The notes: generated by a model from the sequence alone, not told the origin. Shown: positions 1 to 7,018, numbered from the stretch's first letter. The stretch is DNA of 7,757 nt from Nitrospinota bacterium (GCA_016212295.1 JACRGO010000175.1:1-7757); one strand, 5' to 3'. Numbers and translations are program-made.

Positions 1-63
1 AGAAGCTGTCTTGAAAAAACATTACGGTCCGCCGGCTTGCAAATACAGCCACGAAAATACTTA

Positions 64-103
64 ACACACCCCGGCCTTCGGCCACCCCTCTCAAGAGGGG
101 AAT
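64..103 (+). repeat. Inner inverted-repeat arm, left copy
   Basis: This 40-bp arm is perfectly complementary to 217-256. It contains a GC-rich mini-palindrome (ggccttcggcc, 73-83) and a 6-bp stem with a TCAA loop (cccctc/gagggg, 85-100). Arms of this style recur between genes in many environmental bacterial genomes, from general recollection and not checked here. Confidence 0.85.
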
Positions 104-216
104 GTATAGATGATGTCGCCTTTTCAGTAGGCAAACTATGGGATTAACTAACTATGCCTGGTGGCAAGCCGTTGGAAATCATGCTGGCGGCGACTAAAAA
201 ATTTATTCCTTTAAAA

Positions 217-256
217 ATTCCCCTCTTGAGAGGGGTGGCCGAAGGCCGGGGTGTGT
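217..256 (-). repeat. Inner inverted-repeat arm, right copy
   Basis: Perfect reverse complement of 64-103. Together the arms could extrude as a cruciform or fold as RNA into a 40-bp stem with a loop of about 113 nt. Perfect identity over 40 bp suggests recent insertion, gene conversion or selection on structure. Confidence 0.85.
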
Positions 257-382
257 CAGCGGGCTTCATATTCCAACCGCATGCTTGGATAAACATTTTT
301 TTCAAGACAGCTTCTTAATCTGTGCTACAAACTTATAAAACTTTGTTTTTTAACGCAGTTTTTTCCAGTTCAAGTTTCAAGT

Positions 383-453
383 TAACTAAAGTTGTGGTAG
401 AAAATTTTTTATTTTTAACTTTAGTCACTTTAGATCACTTTAGGCACTTTTAA
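383..453. repeat. Short tandem ACTTTAG repeats with an inverted copy
   Basis: ACTTTAG occurs at 418-424, 427-433 and 437-443, followed by a degenerate copy at 446-452, giving a period of 9-10 bp. An inverted copy lies at 386-392. The arms actaaagtt (385-393) and aactttagt (417-425) can pair as a 9-bp stem around an AT-rich loop. Spacing near one helical turn would fit a tandem operator upstream of the FecR-domain gene, but a simple intergenic repeat is at least as likely. The rest of 316-460 is AT-rich and I see no gene or clear sigma-70 promoter in it. Confidence 0.55.
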
Positions 454-460
454 TTTGGTT

Positions 461-506
461 GCGGCCAAAGACCGCGCCATGGATTCTTTGTGTCCTTTGT
501 GGTTAA
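461..506. repeat. Intergenic repeat-like motif in the leader of the FecR-domain gene
   Basis: The stretch holds a small gcgg/ccgc hairpin (461-475) followed by a direct repeat, ctttgtg at 486-492 and again at 495-501. The pattern tttgtgtcctttgtggtta resembles a short intergenic repeat that I recall from many environmental genomes; this was not searched. It ends only about 10 bp before the Shine-Dalgarno sequence at 516-520, so it is probably part of the 5' untranslated RNA. Confidence 0.4.
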
Positions 507-515
507 TTCTTTTTT

Positions 516-520
516 GGAGG
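516..520 (+). promoter_or_regulatory. Ribosome binding site for the FecR-domain gene
   Basis: GGAGG stands 7 bases before the ATG at 528. It supports that start over other candidates, as does the signal peptide that begins there. Confidence 0.8.
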
Positions 521-527
521 CCCCGGC

Positions 528-1523
528 ATGAAAAAGGAATTTGCAGCAGTTTTTTTTGTTTTAATGGTTCTTGCCTTTTGCGGCGCAAGTTCAGCGCAGG
601 TCCAGCCCACTTCCAAGCAGGTCCTGAAAAAGGGGACCGAAGTCACCGGACCGTGCAGCGGGAGTTATTGCGACATCCCCGATCCTATACCAATGGATTA
701 CCCCTGCCACAATGATATCATCTGGACCGAGTTCGGCATGTATAGCGAGTCAACCAAGGATTATGATAGTAACCAAGTGGGAAAAATCCAGGGCGGGCGC
801 GGCGAGGCGTGTACAACATACGGAATTGGAGGAACAGCCGGACCCATAATATTAAACGACAGCGGCAAGTACAGGATGCGGACATACCACCAGGTCCAAG
901 ACATGACGTATGGCGGCTATGGGTGGGACACGACAAGCGACACCACCGGCACGACCGATGTTTTTTTTACCGTGGAAGGTTCAGCTAACGATCCATGCGA
1001 CGGAGACCAGAACAGGATTGTAAGTCTTCAAAACGGAAACGGGGTTGATTTACCGAAACAGACCCGTGAAAGCATGGGTTTCAAAGGCGGCACCCTAGCA
1101 AGGGGGCAGACCATTAATGTCCCGAAAGACATAGGCGGAGGCGGCATAGAAGTCCAGATGGGAGACGGGTCCGTGTTCCGTTTCGCGGGCGGGAGTAAAT
1201 TGAAGCTTGGAAAATGCGTCAAGGGAAGCAAAGCCTTTGAGCTGAATATCACGCTTCTTCTCGGCAAGATATGGGCGGAAGTGGAGGCGCCTTTTAAAAG
1301 CGGGAACCCTCCGGTCATTCAAACCGAACGCGCCACCGCCGCTGTGCGCGGCACAAAGTATTCCCTGGCCTATGATTCAGCCGGACAGCTTACAACCTTG
1401 AATGTGACGGAGGGGAAAGTGTCGTTCAGGAACCTCACAGGCGTGAACAAGAAAACGCTTATAGTCAAGGCCGGCCAAACCGCCACCCAAAAGGGATCAA
1501 ACCCTCCAGAACTTGTAAAATAA
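528..1523 (+). CDS. Exported FecR-domain protein
   Basis: A 331-residue protein with a Sec signal peptide: a basic start (MKK), a hydrophobic stretch to about residue 17, and likely cleavage after SSA at 23. Cys18 follows LAF, so it is not a good lipobox. Residues about 205-318 match the FecR fold: a DGS strand (MGDGSVFRF), GKIWAEVE, the hallmark VRGTKYSL (273-280), then VTEGKVSF and VKAGQ. There is no N-terminal anti-sigma region or membrane helix, so this is not the iron-regulatory FecR but the exported type found in surface or periplasmic proteins. Residues 24-200 are unrecognised, rich in Gly, Thr, Tyr and Asp, with Cys at 43, 48, 60, 95 and 157 (and Cys230 beyond), possibly disulphide-bonded. 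The gene abuts the RND gene, suggesting co-production and perhaps a shared role in the envelope. The domain call is firm; the function is unknown. Confidence 0.85.
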   Translation: MKKEFAAVFFVLMVLAFCGASSAQVQPTSKQVLKKGTEVTGPCSGSYCDIPDPIPMDYPCHNDIIWTEFGMYSESTKDYDSNQVGKIQGGRGEACTTYGIGGTAGPIILNDSGKYRMRTYHQVQDMTYGGYGWDTTSDTTGTTDVFFTVEGSANDPCDGDQNRIVSLQNGNGVDLPKQTRESMGFKGGTLARGQTINVPKDIGGGGIEVQMGDGSVFRFAGGSKLKLGKCVKGSKAFELNITLLLGKIWAEVEAPFKSGNPPVIQTERATAAVRGTKYSLAYDSAGQLTTLNVTEGKVSFRNLTGVNKKTLIVKAGQTATQKGSNPPELVK

Positions 1524-4500
1524 ATGGGCCTCATTAATTTCGCCATAAAAAATCCCGTCACCGTGCTGGTCGGGGCCTTCTTCCTCTGCCTCTTCGGGAT
1601 GATCTCGGTTTTCGTCCTGCCTATTCAGCTCACCCCTAACGTTGACAAGCCTGAGATCACCATAACCACCACCTGGGAAGGCGCAAGCCCCCAGGAGGTG
1701 GAGCGCGAGATCATCAAGGAGCAGGAGGAAAAACTCAAGTCCATCCACGGGCTTAAAAAACTGACCAGCCAGAGCGTGGAAGGCACGGGGACCATCAACA
1801 TGGAATTCCTGATCGGGACCGACCTGTCCAGGGCCCTTCTTGACACCTCCGACAAACTCCGGCAAGTCAGGAAATACCCTGAAAACGTTGACCAGCCCAC
1901 GATGGACACAGGGGGCAGCGTGGAGTCCAAGGCCATAGCATGGTTCATCCTTAAGAGCAATCCCCCGATTCCCGACATTGAAAACCTCAACGACTTCATT
2001 GATGACTTCGTGAAGCCTCGCATGGAGCGCGTGCCGGGGGTCAGTTCCATTAACATCGTCGGCGGGGTTGAGCGGGAAGTCCAGGTGAAGATCGACCCTC
2101 AAAGACTCGCAAGGCGGGGCCTGTCCATGACGGAGGTCCGCGACGCGCTCCGGCTCCACAACTCCAATATCTCGGCCGGGGACATTGACCAGGGCAAGAG
2201 GGCCTATGTGGTCCGCACGGTTGGACAGTACCAGTCCCTGGAATCGGTCATGGAGACCGTCCTGCGGCGCAGCGGCGACGAGGTCGTCTATTTGAAGGAC
2301 GTGGGCACGGCTGAGTACGGGTACAAGGAGCAAAACATGGTGGTGCGGGCCAGGGGACAGCCCGCCATAGCCATGAACGCCACGCGCCAGAGCGGATCAA
2401 ATGTCATTGAGGTAATGGACGGCATAAAGAAAACCATCAGGGAGATAAACGAGGAAATATTGAAGCCGCGCAACCTTGAGTTTGTGCAGGTATACGACGA
2501 GACGATCTACATCAAGCAGGCGATTGACCTGGTGATAGAAAACCTGTGGGTGGGCGGGCTCCTGGCCGTCTTCATACTTCTGCTCTTCCTAAGAAACCTT
2601 GAAAGCACTTTTCTCATAGCGATATCCATCCCCATAAGCGTGATAGGGACGTTCCTCTTCCTCGTGGCCCTGGGCAGGAACCTTAACGTCGTGAGCCTGG
2701 CGGGCATTGCCTTCGCCGTCGGCATAGTGGTGGACGATTCCATAGTCGTGCTGGAAAACATATACAGGCACTTGCAGGCCGGGGAAAAGCCCTTCGACGC
2801 CGCGCTCAAGGGCGGCATGGAGGTTTGGGGAGCCGTATTGGCCAGCACGTTGACGAACATGGCCGTGTTCATACCGGTCATCTTCGTGGAAGAAGAGGCG
2901 GGCCAGCTCTTCCGGGATATCGCCGTTGCCATAAGCGGCGCGGTTGGACTCTCCCTCATCGTGTCGGTCTTTTTTATACCGATGGCCGCGGCCCGCATCC
3001 ACAAGGTGGTGGATGAAAGCAAGGAAGGCGGCGTTCACGGCCTGTTCGGCCTTGTCGCGCTCGGCTCCGCTTTCACGAACAGGACCGTTGAGCTTGTAAA
3101 GTGGATCAACAGGAGCGTCTTCTTGCGCGTTGCCACGGTCGCGTCAATGACGCTCATATCCCTGGTCCTGAGCTACGCCCTTTTCCCGCCGATGGGGTAT
3201 CTGCCGGAGGGAAACCAGAACATGGTCATCGGACTCATCATCCCGCCCCCTGGATACAGCAAGGACGAGTTCAACAGCATGGGGGAAAAAGTCGAGAGAG
3301 TCCTGCTGCCTTATTGGAACGCCAAGCTGGGGTCAAAGGAGGCCAGGGACCTGGGCGGCATCCCGCCGATTGATAATTTCTTTTTCGTGGCAAGGGGACA
3401 AAACGTCTTCATGGGTGTGAGCAGCAAGGACGATGGAAACGTCAAGCCCCTGGCGGGCTTGATACAAAAGGCGACCGCTGATATTCCCGGCGCCTTCTCC
3501 TTTTCCTTCCAGAGGTCCCTGTTTGAAACCGGCCTGGCGACAGGGGATTCCATTGACGTTGAGGTAAGCGGGACCGACATGAAAAATATCGTCCAGACGG
3601 CGGGGATGCTGATGATGGACATCGCCCAGAAGATGGTTTTCCCAAGGCCGGACCCTCCGAACTTCAACCTTGGGGGACCTGAGATACAATTCGCCCTGAA
3701 GGAAGACAAGGCCGCTGAACTGGGCCTGAGCGTGGAAGACGCCGGATTCATCCTGCGGACAATGGTCGACGGCGCGGTCATAGGGGATTTTTGGGACAAG
3801 GGCGACAAAATAGATTTGAAGCTGCTGTCTTCAGCCGGGTCCGTGAAATACGTGGAAGACCTTGACGCCCTGCCGGTGGCCGTTAGCGCCAGTGGACTGG
3901 TCCCGCTTTCTTATTTCGTTGAGAAACAAATGGTGGAGTCCCCGACCCAGATCAACCACATTGAGGAAAGAAGGGCCGTTAAGCTCGTGGTAATGCCTCC
4001 CCACGGCATGGAACTTGAGACCGCCATGAAGAAGTTGACCGAGGAAATCATCAAGCCGATGAGGGAAAATAAACTGGTCCCCCAGGACGTGGATATCATG
4101 CTGGCAGGGACCGCTGACAAGCTCACAGCCACCAGGGAGGCGTTGAAATGGAATTTCATTCTCGCCCTCCTGATCACTTATCTTTTGATGGCCTCCCTTT
4201 TCGAGTCCTTTCTCTATCCCTTTGTCATCATGTTCAGCGTCCCCCTGGCCTCGGTGGGTGGGTTCATGGGCTTTTATCTGGTCCATAAGTTCACAGGCCA
4301 GCAACTGGACATCCTTACCATGTTGGGCTTCATCTTGTTGATAGGCACAGTGGTGAAAAACGCCATCCTTATTGTCCACCAGGCCTTGAATTATATGCGC
4401 GACCACGGAATGGGCCACGACGACGCCATAGTTGAGAGCGTAACGACGCGCATCCGCCCCATCTTCATGAGCACGCTGACCACCATCTTCGGCATGCTGC

Positions 4501-4658
4501 CCTTGGTGCTTTTCCCGGGGGCAGGGAGCGAGTTGTATCGCGGCCTTGGGAGCGTGGTGGTTGGGGGTCTAGTCGTTTCCACGATTTTTACCCTGTTCGT
4601 GGTCCCAAGCCTCTTCAGCCTGGTTCTATCATTCAGAAAAAAACCAGAGGGGATTTAA
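1524..4658 (+). CDS. RND-family efflux transporter (AcrB/MdtB-like inner-membrane pump)
   Basis: A 1044-residue proton-driven RND transporter, close to the roughly 1030-1050 usual for the AcrB/HAE group. The topology is typical: TM1 at about 12-33 (after the family-typical start MGLINFAIKNPVTVLV), a periplasmic porter half (about 34-335), TM2-6 (about 338-490), TM7 (about 535-553), a second porter half (about 555-870) and TM8-12 (about 876-1035). The proton-relay residues are present: Asp404-Asp405 in VGIVVDDSIVVLEN (TM4) and Lys945 in GTVVKNAILI (TM10). The conserved entry GASPQEVEREI is at 53-63. Start and preceding stop touch (TAA then ATG) and no clear Shine-Dalgarno is visible, so translation is probably coupled to the FecR-domain gene. 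No membrane-fusion adaptor or TolC-like gene is in the window, so partners must lie elsewhere. Drug, lipid and other hydrophobic substrates are all possible; the Asp-Asp relay argues against a clear heavy-metal (CusA) assignment. Confidence 0.95.
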   Translation: MGLINFAIKNPVTVLVGAFFLCLFGMISVFVLPIQLTPNVDKPEITITTTWEGASPQEVEREIIKEQEEKLKSIHGLKKLTSQSVEGTGTINMEFLIGTDLSRALLDTSDKLRQVRKYPENVDQPTMDTGGSVESKAIAWFILKSNPPIPDIENLNDFIDDFVKPRMERVPGVSSINIVGGVEREVQVKIDPQRLARRGLSMTEVRDALRLHNSNISAGDIDQGKRAYVVRTVGQYQSLESVMETVLRRSGDEVVYLKDVGTAEYGYKEQNMVVRARGQPAIAMNATRQSGSNVIEVMDGIKKTIREINEEILKPRNLEFVQVYDETIYIKQAIDLVIENLWVGGLLAVFILLLFLRNLESTFLIAISIPISVIGTFLFLVALGRNLNVVSLAGIAFAVGIVVDDSIVVLENIYRHLQAGEKPFDAALKGGMEVWGAVLASTLTNMAVFIPVIFVEEEAGQLFRDIAVAISGAVGLSLIVSVFFIPMAAARIHKVVDESKEGGVHGLFGLVALGSAFTNRTVELVKWINRSVFLRVATVASMTLISLVLSYALFPPMGYLPEGNQNMVIGLIIPPPGYSKDEFNSMGEKVERVLLPYWNAKLGSKEARDLGGIPPIDNFFFVARGQNVFMGVSSKDDGNVKPLAGLIQKATADIPGAFSFSFQRSLFETGLATGDSIDVEVSGTDMKNIVQTAGMLMMDIAQKMVFPRPDPPNFNLGGPEIQFALKEDKAAELGLSVEDAGFILRTMVDGAVIGDFWDKGDKIDLKLLSSAGSVKYVEDLDALPVAVSASGLVPLSYFVEKQMVESPTQINHIEERRAVKLVVMPPHGMELETAMKKLTEEIIKPMRENKLVPQDVDIMLAGTADKLTATREALKWNFILALLITYLLMASLFESFLYPFVIMFSVPLASVGGFMGFYLVHKFTGQQLDILTMLGFILLIGTVVKNAILIVHQALNYMRDHGMGHDDAIVESVTTRIRPIFMSTLTTIFGMLPLVLFPGAGSELYRGLGSVVVGGLVVSTIFTLFVVPSLFSLVLSFRKKPEGI

Positions 4659-4662
4659 AAGA

Positions 4663-4770
4663 AATGGAACGCGGATGACGCGGATTAAGCGGATTTTCAC
4701 GGATAAAAATTTTTTTAAAAAATCCGTGTAGATTCGTTCTATCCGCGTCATCCGCGTTCCATTCTTTTTT
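4663..4770 (+). terminator. Long imperfect hairpin with T tail, probable terminator of the FecR-RND operon
   Basis: A perfect 23-bp inverted repeat (4663-4685 against 4741-4763, core aacgcggatgacgcgg) encloses a second pair, cacggat/atccgtg (4698-4704 against 4722-4728), on the same centre. It therefore folds as one long interrupted stem. It begins 4 bases after the RND stop and is followed by six T (4765-4770), which fits Rho-independent termination, although the stem is longer than usual terminators. The arms contain repeated gcggat units and resemble a common interspersed intergenic repeat (recollection, not searched), so repeat and terminator roles may coincide. Confidence 0.65.
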
Positions 4771-4849
4771 AAGTTGTTGCAATTAATAGCCGCCTATGCA
4801 ATTATTATTAAAAATCACGATTTCCTAATTTTTTTGAGATTTTACCGGC
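4771..4849 (+). promoter_or_regulatory. AT-rich leader of the ATPase gene, weak promoter candidate
   Basis: This gap should hold the promoter of the ATPase/HD-GYP operon because a terminator-like hairpin lies just upstream. The best elements I can see are TTGCAA (4777-4782) and TATTAT (4803-4808), but their 20-bp spacing is too long for a good sigma-70 site. The Shine-Dalgarno for the ATG at 4850 is also weak (GAG at 4836-4838). Confidence 0.2.
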
Positions 4850-5656
4850 ATGTACGAGAAATATTGGGGACTCGAGGTGCCTCCCTTCGAGAACGTTCCC
4901 GATCCAAGATTCATCTACTGGTCCTCCAACCACGAGGAGGCATATATGCGCCTGATGTACGCCGCCAAGGGCAGGAAGGGGGCGGCCATGCTCACAGGCG
5001 AGGTAGGGAGCGGCAAGACCACCCTCAGCAGGGCCTTCGTGCAGGAACTGGCCGCCAGCAACCAATTCGATATAGCCCTTATAGCAAACCCCAGCCTTCC
5101 GCCAAAGGAATTTCTCCAGGAGATACTCTTCCAGTTCGGGGTGGGGAAAATCCCGCCGGAGGCCAACAAGACGGACCTGCTTCACATGCTGAACGCCCAC
5201 ATGCTGCAAAACATGAAAAAAAACAAGGAAAGCCTTATAATAATAGATGAGGCCCAGATCATCGAGGACGAACGGACCTTTGAGGAAATCCGGCTCCTTT
5301 TGAATTTTCAGTTGAACGAACGGTTTCTTCTGACCCTTATCCTGCTCGGCCAGCCTGAGCTGAAGGAGATGGTCGAGGCCATCAAGCAACTGGATTCCCG
5401 TATCTCCATTAAATACCATCTCGGCCATCTGGATTTGAAGGAGACCGCGAATTATATTTTGTTCCGTCTCAAAAAGGCCGGGATGCAAAAAAACGTATTC
5501 ACAAAGGAAGCCATCATCCAGGTCCACGAGCACAGCGGCGGCATACCGCGCCGGATCAACAATGTCTGTGACCTGGCGCTTCTGGTGGGATATAGCGCTC
5601 AAGCCAAGGTCATTGATTCCAGGCTGATCCAAAAAGTCATAAGCGATTCAAGATAA
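4850..5656 (+). CDS. ExeA/GspA-like AAA+ ATPase
   Basis: A 268-residue cytoplasmic ATPase of the ExeA/GspA/MshM type (also seen as the PEP-CTERM/exosortase-locus secretion ATPase). The start is the family signature MYEKYWGL, followed by PFENVPDPRFIY, which fixes the ATG despite a weak ribosome binding site. Walker A is GEVGSGKTT (50-58), Walker B is LIIIDEAQ (129-136), the sensor-1 region is LILLGQPEL (163-171) and the sensor-2 region is GGIPRRIN (230-237). It stops after the AAA+ core: the C-terminal membrane segment and peptidoglycan-binding domain of full-length ExeA are absent. Relatives help assemble type II secretion, type IV pilus or polysaccharide export machinery. No such structural genes are in the window, so the target is unknown. 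The next gene begins 9 bp downstream, almost certainly co-transcribed. Confidence 0.9.
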   Translation: MYEKYWGLEVPPFENVPDPRFIYWSSNHEEAYMRLMYAAKGRKGAAMLTGEVGSGKTTLSRAFVQELAASNQFDIALIANPSLPPKEFLQEILFQFGVGKIPPEANKTDLLHMLNAHMLQNMKKNKESLIIIDEAQIIEDERTFEEIRLLLNFQLNERFLLTLILLGQPELKEMVEAIKQLDSRISIKYHLGHLDLKETANYILFRLKKAGMQKNVFTKEAIIQVHEHSGGIPRRINNVCDLALLVGYSAQAKVIDSRLIQKVISDSR

Positions 5657-5665
5657 AAGGTAAAA

Positions 5666-6841
5666 ATGGTGAGACTAACAGATATCATAAAAGGCGATAC
5701 CGGGCAGGAAGATCCCAAGGACAAGGAAAAACCTCTTGGGGACGAAGGGTTCCCTGGCGAGGGCGGCAAGGGGGGCGGTTACAGCCTGAAAAACGTGGGA
5801 CAGGATTTCCGCCAGCGCTCCGGGGTATTTTCCTCCAAGGAGGCCCCTCCAATGGAAAAGGGAGGAATGAGCTTAAAGGGCCTTCTAAGCAGCCAAAAGG
5901 AGTCGGAAAAAGTGGAAGAGAAAAAACCTTCCATCCCAAGGGGCGAAATCGAGAAGATCTATTCCACGATGTTCCAATACATCAGGTTCATTTCCGAAAA
6001 GGTGAAAAGGAATGAACCTTTTAATTTAAACGAGGGGCTGAAGATGATCGATTTCATCATCAGGACCCCCGACGCCCTGGACATTCTCTATGGCAAGGCC
6101 GTTGCCATTACATCGGATACGGATATCCTCTTCGCCAATTTCGTGAACGTTTCCATCTATGCCATGAAGATTGGGCTGGATTTGAAATATGACGCTCAGA
6201 GGCTCATCCAACTGGGGATCGCTGGACTGGTCCACGACATCGGCATGGCCAGGGTCCCGGACCATATCGCCAGAAAAACGCAGAAGCTGGAGGGCGATGA
6301 TTTTGAGCTGCTGAAACGGCACACGGTTTTCGGCGCTGAAGTATTAAGGCAGCTAGGGCCTAATTATTCCTGGCTGGCGGAAGCCGTCTACCAGGAACAC
6401 GAGAGGGAAAACGGAAAGGGATATCCCCAGGGGCTGGTGGGGGACCAGATCTGCGAGTTCGCGAGGATCATCGGCGTTGCGGATGTATACGACGCCCTGA
6501 CCAGTCCGAGGCCGCAAAGAAAACGTTTTCTGCCGTACGAGGCCACCAAGGAGATCGTGCAATCACAAAAAGGATTTTATTGGCCCAAGGCGGTGAAGTC
6601 CCTTTTGACCTCTCTTTCCGCCTTCCCTGTGGGCAGCTATGTCCGATTGAATTCAAGGGCCATAGCCAGGGTGGTGGAATCCAATAAAGCGGCCCCTTTA
6701 AGGCCGAAAGTGGTCATTATGTTCGACGCGAAGGGCGAGGAGCATCATGATGAAAAAGTAATGGACCTTCAGAAAAACACCCTTATATATGTCACGGAAT
6801 CCGTCTCCCTGGACGCCCTCCCCGCCTCGAAAAAGCCGTAG
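5666..6841 (+). CDS. HD-GYP-type protein with variant metal and ligand residues
   Basis: A 391-residue protein. Residues 1-95 are Gly-, Lys- and Glu-rich and probably disordered. Residues about 95-145 form a helical lead-in, about 150-315 carry an HD-GYP domain, and about 320-380 hold the usual beta-rich tail (PVGSYVRLNS, PLRPKVV). HD-GYP domains normally hydrolyse cyclic di-GMP using a metal centre. Here the core His190-Asp191 (HDIG), His219, His245, Asp273 (VADVYDALTS) and the GYP triad (252-254) are present. The expected first His is Asn158 (FANFVNV), the Lys of HDIGK is Met194, the first His of HHE is Glu244 (QEHEREN) and the Asp before GxGYP is Asn249. Catalysis may be altered or lost, leaving a binding or regulatory role. 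AAGG at 5657-5660 lies 5 bases before the ATG. Co-transcription with the ATPase suggests control of an envelope or secretion process by cyclic di-GMP (inference). Confidence 0.88.
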   Translation: MVRLTDIIKGDTGQEDPKDKEKPLGDEGFPGEGGKGGGYSLKNVGQDFRQRSGVFSSKEAPPMEKGGMSLKGLLSSQKESEKVEEKKPSIPRGEIEKIYSTMFQYIRFISEKVKRNEPFNLNEGLKMIDFIIRTPDALDILYGKAVAITSDTDILFANFVNVSIYAMKIGLDLKYDAQRLIQLGIAGLVHDIGMARVPDHIARKTQKLEGDDFELLKRHTVFGAEVLRQLGPNYSWLAEAVYQEHERENGKGYPQGLVGDQICEFARIIGVADVYDALTSPRPQRKRFLPYEATKEIVQSQKGFYWPKAVKSLLTSLSAFPVGSYVRLNSRAIARVVESNKAAPLRPKVVIMFDAKGEEHHDEKVMDLQKNTLIYVTESVSLDALPASKKP

Positions 6842-6874
6842 CATTCAAGTCCTTTTAGGGACTCGGTAAATACA

Positions 6875-6902
6875 AATATACCTGGATGCTTAATGGTATA
6901 TT
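6875..6902 (+). terminator. Weak hairpin after the HD-GYP gene
   Basis: The arms aatatacc (6875-6882) and ggtatatt (6895-6902) form an 8-bp AT-rich stem with a 12-nt loop, 34 bp after the HD-GYP stop. No T run follows. A shorter stem (agtcc/ggact, 6848-6863) lies just after the stop. Either could help end transcription, but neither is a typical Rho-independent terminator. Confidence 0.25.
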
Positions 6903-6918
6903 ATAATTCAGGCTTGTA

Positions 6919-7005
6919 GAACCGCGGAATATCGAACTAAGGAATAACGAATGTCGAAGGAAAACCTTCAAAATTCCGCGGTTCCTTGTTCGATATTCGT
7001 TATTC
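6919..7005. repeat. Interleaved triple inverted repeat
   Basis: Three perfect inverted pairs occur: A, gaaccgcggaat (6919-6930 against 6973-6984); B, aatatcgaac (6928-6937 against 6988-6997); and C, ggaataacgaa plus t (6942-6952 against 6995-7005, 11 bp). The right-hand partners come in the same order as the left-hand ones, so the pairs cross instead of nesting, and each centre is displaced 11 bp from the last. In single-stranded form they are mutually exclusive or pseudoknotted. A small gaagg/ccttc hairpin (6956-6969) sits in the middle. It lies about 80 bp after the HD-GYP gene. Its function is unknown; an interspersed repeat is likely. Confidence 0.7.
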
Positions 7006-7018
7006 GATTCACCAAAAT

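Larger units (their letters stand above)
1..315. repeat. Nested palindromic (MITE-like) element
   Basis: The outer ends are a perfect 19-bp inverted repeat (1-19 against 297-315, beginning agaagctgtcttg). Inside lies a second, perfect 40-bp inverted repeat (64-103 against 217-256). Each inner arm holds two small palindromes of its own: ggcc-ttc-ggcc and cccctc-tcaa-gagggg. The inner and outer pairs do not share exactly the same centre, and the arms between them (20-63 and 257-296) are not complementary. The central 113 bp (104-216) has no convincing coding frame. No transposase is present, so a non-autonomous element or an interspersed structural repeat is the best reading. The element starts at the first base of the window, so it may extend further left, and a target-site duplication cannot be tested. 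The inverted repeats are certain; the mobile nature is inference. Confidence 0.8.

Noticed and set aside
383-453. CRISPR-like array
   Set aside because: Units are only 7 bp with 2-3 bp between them, far too short for repeats and spacers, and no cas genes are present.
528-600. Lipoprotein signal at Cys18
   Set aside because: The residue before the cysteine is Phe, which does not fit the lipobox; an SSA cleavage site at residue 23 fits better.
528-1523. FecR iron-signalling regulator with a sigma factor partner
   Set aside because: There is no N-terminal anti-sigma region or membrane helix, it has a cleavable signal peptide, and no ECF sigma gene or TonB receptor is nearby.
1497-2333. A long minus-strand open frame opposite the RND gene
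   Set aside because: It is antisense to a conserved gene, with composition expected from the reverse of GC-rich codons and no recognisable domain. Similar long frames at 3831-4418 and 4808-5632 were rejected for the same reason.
1524-4658. Heavy-metal RND pump (CusA/CzcA type)
   Set aside because: The paired Asp404-Asp405 and the general N-terminal sequence fit the AcrB/MdtB group better, and no metal-binding partner genes are present.
4774-5250. A 158-codon + strand frame overlapping the start of the ATPase gene
   Set aside because: It lies mostly inside the ATPase in another frame, has low-complexity composition and no family signature, whereas the ATPase frame has all its motifs.
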